A stretch of 64,000 nucleotides of DNA, taken from Choanephora cucurbitarum (Eukaryota > Mucoromycota > Mucoromycetes > Mucorales > Choanephoraceae). The stretch lies in the NCBI GenBank assembly GCA_025331435.1, contig JAIWNI010000045.1:1-64000 (forward strand), given 5' to 3'. Both the position numbers and the translations under genes were made by a program. The notes under the pieces were generated by a model. That model had not been told where the DNA came from. It did no database searches and saw only the letters and a program-made list of their open reading frames with translations. Of the stretch, positions 35,277-47,867 are shown in pieces (the stretch's first letter is position 1; the number at the start of each line of letters is the position of its first letter).

Positions 35277-36800
35277 TATTGTCCAAATGCTTGAATGAGA
35301 AAAAGAGAGAGAAAAATAAAGTTTTCAGGCTCAGCAACCTGAGAGTCATCTATGCTCAGACACGCTTTTTTTTTGTTTTTGTTTTTACCTCATGCTTTAC
35401 TGCCTTTTCCTACTGGTGATCAGCAAATATATACAATAGTGCTTATATAGTGCATCATATATCACAGCAACACAGTCGCATGTATTCACTAGTGTCAGTG
35501 ACATGGACCTTGTCCCAGGCCTTACTTGCTCGAGTGAGTTTGCCTCATCTCTGTTCCACATCAGCAACATGTTTGTCATCGTCAAGCAAGAAGGTCGAGA
35601 AGACTGCCTGTTTGAGCCCCACTCGTATCAGTATGAACGACTTTAGCTTACAGAGGTAGAAAAAGGTATTGGTGTTTGGGTTTTTTTTTGCTTTGGCCTT
35701 TTTCATGTCATTTAGAGCTTTATCAGGCTGTGTTGTACAGACTTGAAGGAGATAGACTTATGCAAATGTCACTACAAATGAGTATGCCGAACATGCACAT
35801 ATAAGGCAAAGACATAGGTAAAAGATATGGCAGCTTTCGACACAATGACGACAACAAAGAAGGTATTTGGGATGCTTACAGCATAAGAGCATACTTTCAA
35901 TGGCATATATATATATATATATATATATACTATCTGCAAATTTAGACTAAAGTTGAGGACCACACCGATTACTACACAATCAAACAATCACAGCTAATGG
36001 ACCATTGAGAGCAATAAAACCATTAAAAACAATGAACTCATTAGGAACGATGAACTGATGCATCAGCTGATACGCCATAGAGCGAGGCAAGTCTTAACAT
36101 CTGAAGAGTTGGAAAAAGCAATAGCATGAGATTGTGTTAGATAAAATCAATAGTTAGTGGCAGATGTTGTAGATCTGACATGACGGACATACATGAAGCT
36201 GATCAGTGACAACAAGCAAATAGAGTGACGCATACAAACACACGTCTTATCTGACACTGTCATTATTCATGTTTCATGCAATGCCTCCAAGCATAGCACA
36301 AGTGTCAATATGACGGAGATCTCATTGTTATACTACATGTTTCGCAGATGTGATGAATGTGACGATTCTAATGACATGGGTTGAACAATGAGGGTATGAT
36401 TAACTGATAACATTCTCAGAGGATAATAAGAGTAATGAAAGCAACAGCTAGTAGTAGATAGTGATGGGATTTAGGATGAATGAATCTACTTGACGTGTAT
36501 TCTGGGTGTTGCCGTTACTGTTGGCAATGGCACCCTTATCATACTACTATATAGCTTATGGCTTATGGCTTAGACATAAAGACTACAAAGACAATGAAAC
36601 TGAATTTATTGTTTTTGATTTTTAAATAGATATAGTTTATTTGTCATTTAGCTTATGTATATCTATTAGACCATAGCCAGATACTTGACACTGAATACTT
36701 GACTCCAAATTGATCATACTCGATTATGTCATTCACTCGAATACTATCTTATCGTTAGCCTTTAGTTTCCCTTTCTTTTGACGAAAAGCTACTCACTGAC
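35277..36800 (+). mobile_element. Family Y repeat, copy D (partial)
   Basis: It is the mirror of the first part of copy C. It contains tttagagctttatcaggctg (35,711), an AT microsatellite (35,904-35,930), the end-L inverted-repeat sequence with tagcttatggcttatggc (36,554) and the outer agatacttgacactg motif (36,678). It starts abruptly at 35,277, the inner boundary of the right arm. Confidence 0.65.
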
Positions 36801-39800
36801 CGGATCGTATTTCATTGTTTTTATTTTTTATCTGCATTCCAAATTAGTAACAAGATTATATTTTGCATAATGAGAGAAGAAAAATGAAACAAGTTCATGC
36901 TCATGTGCTCTGTAACGGAATTTTAGAAGCATTCGCTATTCTTTTAAAAAAAAGACATCACAGTCGAAATCGACAAAAAGGAAGAAGGTGCTGCATCTTA
37001 CTACGAGCATAATAGAATTGCGATGCATGTAAAGAAAGAATAATGGCGATGGCAACAAGAACAATACTTGAGAGGAATATCAAGCAAAAAAGATACATTT
37101 TTGCTTATTTGGCGAAAGCATGATACCGCTTTCCCCCTTTTTTTGTTTGCTTGGATCGATCAATCCATTGTAAGAGCTACAGACTGCTTTGAAAAGCTTC
37201 AGACAATACTGGAATAACTAAAAAGGAGGCATTGTGGCTTTCGACAGAGTCATTGGCTTAACTCCAGTCTTTGTCTAACCAGAAAAATGTGAGTTTTCGC
37301 TCAAGTGTTATATATCTATTCCAAGGTTTTTTTTTTCTCCTTTTTTTTCAAGAGTTTTAGTATCATTTGATCTCAATTACAAAAAGAAAGTATCATATAA
37401 GAGTCTTCTTTCTTTCGTCTTGTTTTTTTTTTGCTTTTTTTCAGTATGATAATAAAAAGATGTTTATTATGTTTTTTATAAATTTGCCAACAGATACAAA
37501 GAAAATTCGTTCATTGAATTGGATAGAGTATGATGCGAAGTAACTAGAGCTTTTATTAATGTAAAATAACAGAGGAGAGTTGTTTAAAACAATAAGTAAT
37601 ATAGAGACAGAAAAGCAGATAGACATTGACTATTTCTTTGTTGGCTTTTCTTGAATTTTTGATTGTGAAAGAGAAAGAAGAGCAGAATAAAGAACAGAAC
37701 AAAGACGTGATGAGCCTGTCAAAAAGACCATAAAAAGTCAGCCAAAGAGACCATAAAGAGTTAGCCAATAAAGACCATAGCGTAAATCGCCTTGAAAGTA
37801 TGGATCCTCCCTCCCCTGTTACCCTACCCCTAACGGGCCTACAAGTTAGGCTAAAGCCTACCTTCATGACCCAGAGTAGCTAGTAGCCTTTTGCCGAAGC
37901 GTCGGTACCCTGGCGGATGCCGCAGATACTGAAAGACAGAGAGGAAGACCCACGACTTTGAGCATGCCAGACAGACAGATGAATAGAGAGGCGTTGGAGA
38001 TTGAGACCTATGGGGTTTGTGTTTTAGATTTGAGTTAGTTAGAATTAGACTATTAGAAAAGATAAAGTAAATTTGCGAAGAAAGAAAAATGATGATCATA
38101 CCAAGTGATGACAAAAGGAACAAAGAGAACTAATCTGGCAGCTTGCTTGAAAGAAAAGAAAGACCAAGACAACGAGAGAGCACCATGACAAGTGAAGACG
38201 GATAGATCAAAAGTTGTTTTTGCAGTTTTAGAGGTTTTGTAGTATAAATGACTTTGTAGTTTAAATGAAACTGAAGAAAAAGAAAAGGGAAAAAAGCGAA
38301 ATAAAAGTCTTTTCTTTTAAACAAAATCTGGGGCATTAGCCTAACTTTCTTTATTGAATCATACCTATTAGCACGATCTCATTTTCATGCATAATCATTA
38401 CGCCCACTCTTTGCTTTCATGGGAACTGACTTTCTCATGTATCACTAACTCTGTCAATTTTCTTTCTTTCTCTATCTTTTATTTTTCTCTTTATTTCTCC
38501 TGATTATCTATCTCCCATACATTTGAGCATTTTGCTATACCTGATATGCAGTGAAGTTCAAACCTTTGTTGCTACTTTCTGGTTCCAAATACTAGCTACA
38601 TGACTTTTTACAGCTAATCTATAGCCAGAGTCATTTTGCACTACAGACAACTGCTTTGGCTTTTTTTGGCTTTATTGGCTTTCCCTATTTATGACGAACG
38701 ATGATTCTCTGATATAATTTTGTCTGTTAATTAGACTTCCTTTCCGAGATAAATTTCCTTTTTTTCATGGCGCATTGTTTATTTTTCTGTGCTTGTGACA
38801 AAAAAAGAAAAAAAAAGTGCTACGCTTAATGTGTATCTATTGTATAATCACTGCCAAAAAAAGAAGTGCAGGTTTAATGCCAATTTTGCTCCCATCTCCA
38901 TTCATCTCGAGTCTGTATGTAAAACATCTGACTTGAAGTTTATTTCCAATTCATCTGAAATTACTATTGTCCTTATGATTCATTTGACATTCGTTGTCGA
39001 ATGGATATTTTTAACTGTAATACTTGGAGACCGAAATCTTCAACATGAGTTATTTCAGATTAGATAGTTGACTAAAACACAATATTACCTGTAAGAACCC
39101 ACATTTTAGCTACATATTACCAATCTCAGAAGCCCATTTTTATAGTAAATGAAGCTTAATCTCCTTTTAAAATAATTGAAATAAGATTGCTTATTCTGAT
39201 CTCATAATCTTGTTAGCAATTAACTCCAAAATCTTGGAAATTTTCACAGAAAGCTACAATAACAACCATCATGATGTGAGTGAGTGAGGGAAGACAGTGA
39301 AACAGCGCAAAAGTATCAGCAAAAAATCATAAAGACACCATAAAAAGAGAATAATGTATCCTTGTGTTGCAAAAAGAAACAAAATCAAGAAAAAAAAATC
39401 TGAATGTAAGTTGAAATTAGAAAAATTCAATTCATAACGATGGATGAGAAAGAAAAACGGAGACAAGAACATTAGAAAGACTTTCAATCTTGTCAGAAGC
39501 TATTATTAAACAAACAAATACAAAGCTAAAGAGCACTCTGTAAGGTTAAAGAGAATATCGATTGAAAGCTTACATCTGTATCAAAATCGGCTCTGACTTA
39601 TAATAACATAATTCGTCTGGATAGCCGAAGCTTATTTGAATTTCAAAAGAGATTTCTATATGCAGCAAAAAAAGAACCTAATTCAATCAAATACAGTATG
39701 TAGATAACACACTATTGTAAGAAAGACTTGTAAAACTCAAAAGTGGTAACTATTCATATTGCTATAGTTATGCTATATAGCCTAACTAGATTGATTTCAA

Positions 39801-39950
39801 TGTAATTCTATAGAAAAGAAGGAAAAGAAGCATGAGAGCAACTACAATGATATACAGCCATAAAAAAAATGAAATTTCCTCCAAATTTGTATAAATTACA
39901 AACACTATCATTGGTTTGTCATGAAATAATAATTTGATCCTGTTTGCTAG
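35340..39950. repeat. Inner right arm of near-identical inverted repeat
   Basis: This is the reverse complement of 27,100-31,711. Corresponding short frames (for example 38,130-38,336 against 28,713-28,919) are identical in sequence. Beyond about 39,950 the two arms differ at roughly three bases per 60. Confidence 0.85.
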
Positions 39951-39974
39951 GGATATACGGCTATCTTTATAAAA

Positions 39975-40870
39975 CACACCATGCCCACTAGTCGAACATA
40001 TTCTTACAAGTACAAGAAAGTCGTTCAGGGTGCTTCAACTACTTCATTAGCATGGGGACAGTTGCTAGCTTGTTGGCGGATCTAGCTAATCGATTGATAA
40101 ACACCCATTGATGACCATCAATTGTGATCAGATAATCAAGTAGAGTAAGCTATGTGGCTACTGTCTTTATTGATTGTTAAATAGCTCTTGCTAGAGATTA
40201 CAAGTACTTATTTTCGGAGACCATTAAAACTTATTAATAGTAGATAGCTCAACAAATCTAATGAATTATCTTTATGACAAGCCAACAACGGTGAATGACA
40301 ATAATACTTGTGCATTATGACTTTTTGATCATTCACTACATCCAGCTATGTATATATATATGCAAGTTTGGTAAATGTAACATAATACAGCTCATTTCGC
40401 TTACTATAGTCTGTAATATGACTTTTGGTTCCCTTTCTATCTCGACTCCATATTTGTGTGGCTAGCATTGCTATCACTAATTTCAGCATAGCCTATTGCC
40501 ATGATGGTTTATGTACGCTCACTGATTCACATAAGGCTTTTAGTTTCTTTGTTGTCATTGATACCATGAATTTCATTGTTCTTTGGGGTTTTACTGTTGT
40601 GTGCTATTTCGTTGTTTTTTGGATATCATCACTGGAGTCTTTTTGTTCCAGAGTAAGAACTTTCTTCGAGAAACCATTTTGATATCAACGACCCTTAAAC
40701 TAAGTGAACTGTTGCATTATATATGCATGTTTAAGCTGATATTCTTTATTTAACATATGCTAAACAACTGAAACAGTCACAATTGTATACTTACTTAGGT
40801 GATCATAAGCGACACTAAAAATCTAAGCTCATTATATGTCAAGAGGCAATCAAAAAGCCTTCGACGGTAA
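39975..40870 (-). repeat. Family X fragment in the right arm
   Basis: It matches 19,480-20,100 and 58,960-59,650 in the same orientation and is complementary to 26,640-27,085. The portion from about 40,355 onward is absent from the left arm. A 95-aa-scale frame at 40,425-40,682 is not conserved in the other copies. Confidence 0.65.
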
Positions 40871-40905
40871 AGTGTCAAGTACCTAATGTCAAGTATCTGG
40901 TAATA

Positions 40906-41108
40906 CAGCACTACCTCGCAATAACGGAATTTAGTATGGATGCAAAATTATCCATTGTTGCGAGAATTTAGTTGTCTCTTACTTTGCTTTGATCGAGAAG
41001 GAACCAATGATACAATGTGAAAAGTGTATACTTAACGTAACTACAATCTCAGGTTTGTATGGCACCAAAACCATGCAATATTGATTTTGTTATTTCGGGG
41101 TAGCACTG
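40906..41108. mobile_element. Pogo/Tc1-type MITE, subfamily 3
   Basis: A 203-bp element flanked by TA, with ends cagcactacctcgcaataac and gttatttcggggtagcactg, which are imperfect complements. It lies inside the outermost repeat of Y copy E. No coding capacity. Confidence 0.7.
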
Positions 41109-42235
41109 TAGCATCAAGGATACATATATATATGTATATGTATATATGTACTAAACATCAATAAAAATTATGATTTCAATTTGAAAATAATATAACTGTT
41201 TTTATTGTCTTCATTGTCTTCATTTCCAAATCATAAGTCATCTTTTAGCATAATGGTATAAGTTGGATTACACTAATGTTCAAAGCTACGACAAGGTACG
41301 TCAAACGAAAAGTAGTTTGTGACAGCAAGTACAACAAAAGTGAGAGAAAGAGATTGTAGGTCATCAGAGCATATGATATGCACAAGTTTTGTGTGTGACA
41401 AAGAACTTGATCAGGTGTCTCGAGTATACATATCGATGGCATGGTCTGTAACCAAAGCATGTTCAAACAAATTGGTATAGCTTTACTAGAACGAAGATGA
41501 TCGGAATATCTCGAGAAAAGCTTGACATATACTTCGATGCTTTGACTGAAGCGAAAATGTATTGCTCTATAGTAATGACAAGCACAACGATGATAATTAC
41601 ATAGGGTAAAAAAGCAATAAAAAAAGCGCAAGCGAATTAAGGTGTATGGACTTATATAGTACAGGGAACTGACAACAGTTCAAAGCTGCAGATGAACAAG
41701 TATGCAATAGTTTTTATGCTATCCTTCTGACAACAAAGTTTGATCATGTCATACTTTGATGACTGTGTATGTGATATGCAGAGTACAGATACACACTCGC
41801 ATACACACTCACATAGAACAGCTTGCCACTGATCACTATTGCATTAATGTGCGAGTGTTGCAGCAAATGAAGCACGACATGCAAGTGTGCATGACACAAA
41901 TGAAGAGTTGCAAACCTAGATGAGCTGCTTCTATTGTATATAATGCTCCAAGTATATGCAGATTACAGCCATTGATCACCATCCTGATGTAAATGTCAGT
42001 TATTTGCTTAGTCAATTCAATCAAAAGTCATGATACGACTTACAGACACAGCTCTGTAAGTATCGTTGGCATATTTATCAAGTGACGAGTATTGCGTTGA
42101 CCGACTTGAGTTTTCTTTCCATCGCTTACTTGATATACTGACCCATCATTTGGCCCCAATCCAGTCATATCAACACAGATCATTCACTTTGTCTACTAAA
42201 GGCATCTATTCTGAGAAATGAATCTCAAAAAATGC

Positions 42236-42243
42236 GATCCACC
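42236..42243. repeat. Target site duplication, left (gatccacc)
   Basis: It is identical to 49,374-49,381. The unoccupied sequence in the left arm (about 25,494-25,509, minus strand) reads gcgatccaccccgccc with a single gatccacc, proving an 8-bp duplication on insertion. Eight base pairs is the size reported for KDZ/Zisupton elements. Confidence 0.95.
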
Positions 42244-42419
42244 CACCTAGTATTTATTTCTCCGTTGCAAATCTAGCAAAAAAATATTGCTGGTAAATAA
42301 ATTTATTTACCTGCTAACGTTGCAAGAAAAAATTATTTACCATACAAAAAGTTTATTTACCATACAAAATGTTTATTTACCTGCTTAAACCTATTCTGAT
42401 CTGGCTTCGAAATTAAACA
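42244..42419 (+). repeat. KDZ terminal inverted repeat, left
   Basis: 176 bp, complementary to 49,198-49,373 with a single mismatch (catacaaaatg here, catacaaaaag there). It contains several copies of ttatttacc, probably sub-terminal binding sites for the transposase. Confidence 0.95.
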
Positions 42420-42487
42420 TATTGCTTTAAGCACAAAACTTTGGGACTGTTATTCTTCTATTGAATTGTTTTATTTTATTTTTTATT

Positions 42488-45400
42488 TTATTCATCTTCT
42501 TCTTCTTCATCATCATCATCATTATCTTCATCTTCTTCATCTTCTTCGTCTTCTTCTCCATCTTCATCATCTTCTTCATCATCTACAATCAGTTCGCCTC
42601 CATCTGTTACAACTTCATCGGCAGAGTCATCCAAGAAAGGAGTGTCTAAAAAGGCCTTGGCTCTTTCTTTGATGGCCAGCAGCATTCTCTCCTCTTGTTC
42701 GAGGAATGCTGCATGACCACACTCATTTGATTTGAGTGCAACCCTGATACTTCTTAGTTTGCACTCAAGGTTGCGTACAAACCGTTCATCTTCAGCCTAT
42801 CGCGATATATTAGCACGTTTGTCGACCAATGAATTGTATGTCTGTATGACTTACATGCAAAAAAAGATGTTCTTCTTTAGCCCTGCAATACTTGTGCCAT
42901 GTCAACACCCTTTCCGGTAAAGAAGCTTCTTCTTTAGAGTACTTCCTGATAGCTGTTTCCAGACTATCAAGAGAGTATTTGTCTCTTTGTTCTTGGTCTA
43001 TTTAACAGGTTTAGTTGACCTGTCATTTTTTCTATGTAAATAATCTGCTGACTTACTGCAGTTGTGAGCTAAGTGTTCATTGAGTTTTTCAACGAGCATC
43101 TTTGCATTGCTGACAATGTTTTTAATGGCAACAATCAGACGGGTAGCCTTTTTTGTGCCTTGATTGAATCAAAAGTGTTAGAGGATGTTGTATCATTTGT
43201 ATAGAATGGTCCTACCAATTTTGCCACTTCCGGCGAGCTGCTTCTCTTTGAGTGCGAGAGCAAACACATATTTTTTAACAAGTATGATTAGAAAATCAGT
43301 GACTTCAGAGTTGATGGCATTGTTGAGGTCTTCGTCAACAACCTCGGGTAAACTTTGTGTGGTAAGACGAAGAATACCAAAGGTACCAGAAAGCTTTGCT
43401 TTTTCTTTTGCAATTATTTTTGAAGAAGTGTCACTAAAGAGATTGAGCTTAATGCCATGTTTCTTACAATAAGATTTAACTTACATGCACTCTATATATT
43501 CTAGTTTCTTCTTGTTTGCTAGATATTTATAGTGATCCTTGTTGAGTAATTTTTTTTTGGTTATATCTTTTAAATTTTTAAAGTATTTTTCTGACAATGG
43601 TAAAGCCATCAACTCCTTGACTGACTTCCATTCTTCTTCTACATTTTTTTCTTGATTGTTATGATTTTTTAAAATTTTTTCTATGTTCTTTTTTTTGTTT
43701 TTAATTTGCTCGGCTACATGATGAAGATGTTAAAACAAAGATGCATGTTGGTTGACCTAAAGATGACTTACGCAACTCGAGCATTTTTTGGTAGGTAAAG
43801 TGTTCTACCGAGTCTGTGATTGCCAAGAGGCGGTTTCTACTGGACATGCTCCGCGTCATTGACACGAAACCGTCCAAGTAGGACCAGAACCTCTCACAGC
43901 CCTCGCCGTCAGTACACCCAAAGTTAGGGATATACTTCGGGTTGTAGTTCACTTGGCAAGCCATAGTATGGGCGTATGCATGAAATGCAGTGACTCCATA
44001 CCAGGTATCGTTCTTCAATACTGGAAAGGATCTCTAACAAGCAATATTATTAATTTTTTGACATATGTACCATGATTCAATAATAAAGTTATTTACTTCC
44101 AGGCCTTTTCTAACAAGACAGGCAATGTCATACATGATCCCGTACTTTGTGCTTTCTGGGTTGTTCTCAACCATGTACCCAACACAGGCCAGGGCATACT
44201 TGTGGCTATTCAAGTTGGATGTTAGAAACCAGATTTGTAAACCATTTGTTAACTTACCCTTCACCACCGTACATGTTGTACATGCGCTCAGGCACGCCAT
44301 GTCGAGCACATGAAAGCGAGAAGACGCCAGTTTCAGCATATCTGCCGCTGGAGTTGTTGCGGTTGTTGTTGCCGCTTGCCTTGAATGAGTTGTCAATCAA
44401 GGCATCAACAGAGCACTATACTATATGTCAGTTTATGCCACACATTCAATTCGAGCAATTAATCATTACATCTTCTTCGTTTTTCAACTTGTCGGCAATA
44501 GCAGCGGCAGCATCGACTTCCTCCTTGGATCCCCAAAGGGATGTTTCCCCGGACGAAACAGAGAACAGCCCATCAAGGGGAAGTTCCCTTTGAGAGACGT
44601 CATCTCTTCTCTTCAGCTGCATGTTGCCATCCATGCTGACAATCTTGCGCTCTGCATTCTATTTACAACATAGTCATTAAACAAATGATGACTACTTTAT
44701 ATACTTCAGGTAGTTACCTCACAAGCAAGACAGTTCTTCAGCTTTTCAATTGCATTGACTTGCTTGACATAATCGCTTGCATATCGTGTCAAGCGTCTGT
44801 ATTTCAGATAAACTGAATTCAACAAGTGATTCTTTACAACATCACACTAAAAAGCTCAGTTAAGTAGGTATGTTATTATAAGAAGTTAGATAATGTTTTA
44901 TAATCACCTTTCTCACTACAGATGCGAGGCCATAATTCTGGTTCAAAATGTTCGCAAAGCAATGGTTTGAAATTTGACCATTCATCTTCAAGAGGTGGAG
45001 AAAGTCAAGCATTCCAAAATGAAATGCCTTTCGAGGCATAACAAGACTGGCTGGCATGAACTGCTTCAGCAACAGTTGTTCGAAAAGAGGATTGCAGCTA
45101 CAGTTCTTGACTAATACTTTTTGAATTGCTAGTTGTCAATAAAAAATAAAATCATTAGAATCAGTGCTCGTTTTATGTTTCAAAAATACAAAGTACCATC
45201 CATAAAGTAAAGTGTGATTTCTGTAGTTTTCTGATCGCTACAAACACAATCACACGTCTCAAAGCTGACACTTGTTTGAGACATGGTAGGGCGGCCGTTG
45301 ATCTCATATGACTTGAGAAACAAGTCCCTAATCTTGTTGGACTCTTGAGCCCAACGAAGATTGTTTTCAACAGACTGAGATGGTCTGGCATCTTCGTCAA

Positions 45401-45695
45401 TATCAACCCATTGACTATCATTATCAATGAGATTGATATCAGAGTCAAAATCAGCTTGGCCTTGAGCAAGCATGATTCTTCTTCTGAGGCTCTCCTCTTC
45501 CTCTTCGTTCTTTCTTGTTTGCTCCTTGAGCTTTTCTTGCTTCGCATTTTGCTCAGCCCATTTACCAAATTTCAGAGCATCGTCCATTTGCTTTGCTCTG
45601 ACAGCGTCGAAATACTTTTCAGCGCCCTTCTTTGTAAGTTTCTTTGCACCAGAATTAAAGAAGATTCCGGAGTAAGGGTTGCTGCGTTTAGACAT
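42488..45695 (-). CDS. KDZ transposase, 12 exons, one extra nucleotide in exon 3
   Basis: DDE-type transposase of the KDZ family. Exons (minus strand): 45695-45197, 45128-44908, 44847-44718, 44658-44470, 44415-44258, 44205-44097, 44033-43772, 43713-43485, 43433-43216, 43158-43057, 42997-42855, 42796-42488. Introns are about 50-70 nt with GT..AG ends, and phases agree at every junction. The total is 2,569 nt, one more than a multiple of three; the surplus falls in exon 3 at the cc pair 44,820-44,821, so about 855 aa would result without it. Catalytic motifs are SMDGNMQLKR (Asp about 293), IMYDIAC (Asp about 425) and TDGEGCERFWSY (Glu about 479). FHAYAHTMACQ and the Cys pair CLAC are also typical. 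The N-terminus is charged and coiled-coil-like. The C-terminus is a tail of almost only Asp and Glu. The ATG at 45,695 is the first in frame. Confidence 0.88.
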
Positions 45696-47867
45696 GTTAA
45701 GTTAAATGTATTTAGTTTTTAGAAAGAGATAAAAGTAAAAGAAAGAGGGTTTTTGATTCTGTTCCTGAATGTTTTGAATAAAATTACAAATCATATATTT
45801 TACTATCTACGATATAACTACAAGCAATTGTTGTTTCATAGAGAAAAAGTAATCAATGTGATGTGAATCATTACTGTTTGATATATAAGTTTGGCCATTG
45901 CAAAAAGCATCCTGACGAGAGATGTAAATTGAAAAGACGTTTATTATTATTTCTAATGTGTCAATGCACAAATGCTTAATATTACATTGATATCCCAAAT
46001 GTCATAGTTCCTTAAAGAATGATCGTAAATCAATTATGTTTAGCTTCCTATTATCACAGAAACTAAAGAGCAAAGTGCACATAATGTTTTCTGGTAAACA
46101 ACGATAAAAGAATCAAACCAACTTCTAATAAAGCGTTTACGATCTTCACATTATGGCTTTCAGCATTCCTAAAACAATTAACAAGATTGCGGCTCATCAG
46201 GACAAAACAAAATGACCAATATAATAAAGCTAGCTTATATCATGTTAAATGGAAGTAGTGGAGTTCTTTATTGCACTGGAATACATCATAGACGAACATT
46301 TGAATGTCTTAAGGCTCATGTTGTTAAGCATGAGAATTCAAAATAAGCTTTTTTGAAGTTTTTATTTGCTTCAATCGCTAACACTGTGATTGCATTAGCG
46401 CGCTCAATTATGCAAATTTAACGTATGCTAAAGTCATTATTGACAAAGCTATTTTGGCTCAAACAGTCGATAACAGTTAGTTTGCTTGTTGTTACTTTGT
46501 CAGGTGTTCCAAGAGTATGGCGGCTATTATATATTCCGATAATCCACCATCCAACCTCGAGATTAATAGTAATCAAGATCATCTGAGCTCAAAACAATAA
46601 ATTTTTTTTTATTAAACAACCAATGAAGCTGTTACAACGCTGTCATGACTCATTTTTTTTTATACTTCGACCCTTGTAATTTCTAGATTTTTTTTCTTTG
46701 TTTTCTTTATTTTCTTTACCTGTTTTGCTTGCGTATACACCTTGCAGCTGCTCATCATTAGTGTCTTCATTCAACACCATCTTGCCTACTTTCCTAACAA
46801 GCAACAGTTTCTTTTTGTCCAGCAAACCTCTTGCAATATAACTATAAACATGACGATTCAGCACATCTTTTTAAAGGTATAAGTATCACTTGTTATATGA
46901 AATGTTTGAAGAATCAGTCTTTATGCTGTAGAACAAAGTGTAGATGGCCTTATGGACTTCCACGCACATCAAGTGCAGGCAGTAGTTTTGCCTTTGTAGA
47001 GCTTGGGTGCTCCATGCATGTCTTGAAGTCTATGCTGAGAATGCCCATGCTTCAACTAGGCTTACTTCTGTATTATTATCGATTGCTTAATGAAATAAAT
47101 ATATGAAATGGTTTGCAATTAGACTTGTTCAGAGTAATGATTATCTCGCTTAGCTTGATTTTGTTTTGATTTGTTGTTGTTGTGTTAGAGCAGTTAGTGC
47201 TTCACTCTTCGTGAACTTCATAAAATTAATAAGCTGAAAGACTAGACGAAGACATCATATGAAAGTTATATGTTGCCCAAACAACAGACATATGTGCGCA
47301 AACCAAGTCTTACATGAGAACTAATAACTACACCATCTGCACGATGTTCAATGAAATCCCCTGAAGTACTTCATTCTTATATGATTATATCTATTATATT
47401 AAAACCAGAGATGTAGGTATTTTTTAAACAAATGATTTATTTAAAATAGCTTCTTAAAAATATGTACTCCTTGTGTCAAGAGCAAAAGACAACTAGCGAT
47501 ACAAATCGTTTTGTATCAAACAAGTGAAATGTAAAGACAGAAACCTTTGAACTCTGTTAACAGGGGGCCATGACTTCAAACAAAAAGTATAGTTCAACGC
47601 GTCTTAAACCAAGATAAAATAAAAGCTTTCTTGAGAGTATTCGCGGTAGTCTCCACTAAGGGCGAGATAGCTCTTGTATATCTCTATCTGCTTGCAACTA
47701 CTAGCATGCTTGCCCTTGAACTAAAATAGTATTAAATAGCAGAAATTTGGTTTGTACTTACCTTACAATATTTGTTTTGAAACGAAAGAAAGAGAAAAAG
47801 AGAAAATTAATTACCAGGGCAGGGGTTGCTTATAACACATTATGGAGTTTGAAAATATGACTGTTTA
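45696..47867. other. Non-coding interval inside the KDZ element
   Basis: 2.2 kb between the two KDZ genes. A 73-codon Lys-rich ORF (46,643-46,864, minus) and a 91-codon ORF (46,831-47,106, plus) have no recognisable domain or splice support. The right part should hold the transposase promoter. Nothing else is visible. Confidence 0.5.

Noticed and set aside
44065..44593. Plus-strand ORFs over the KDZ transposase region (up to 148 codons)
   Set aside because: They are antisense shadows of exons 4-6 of the transposase, whose motifs and splice sites are on the minus strand.
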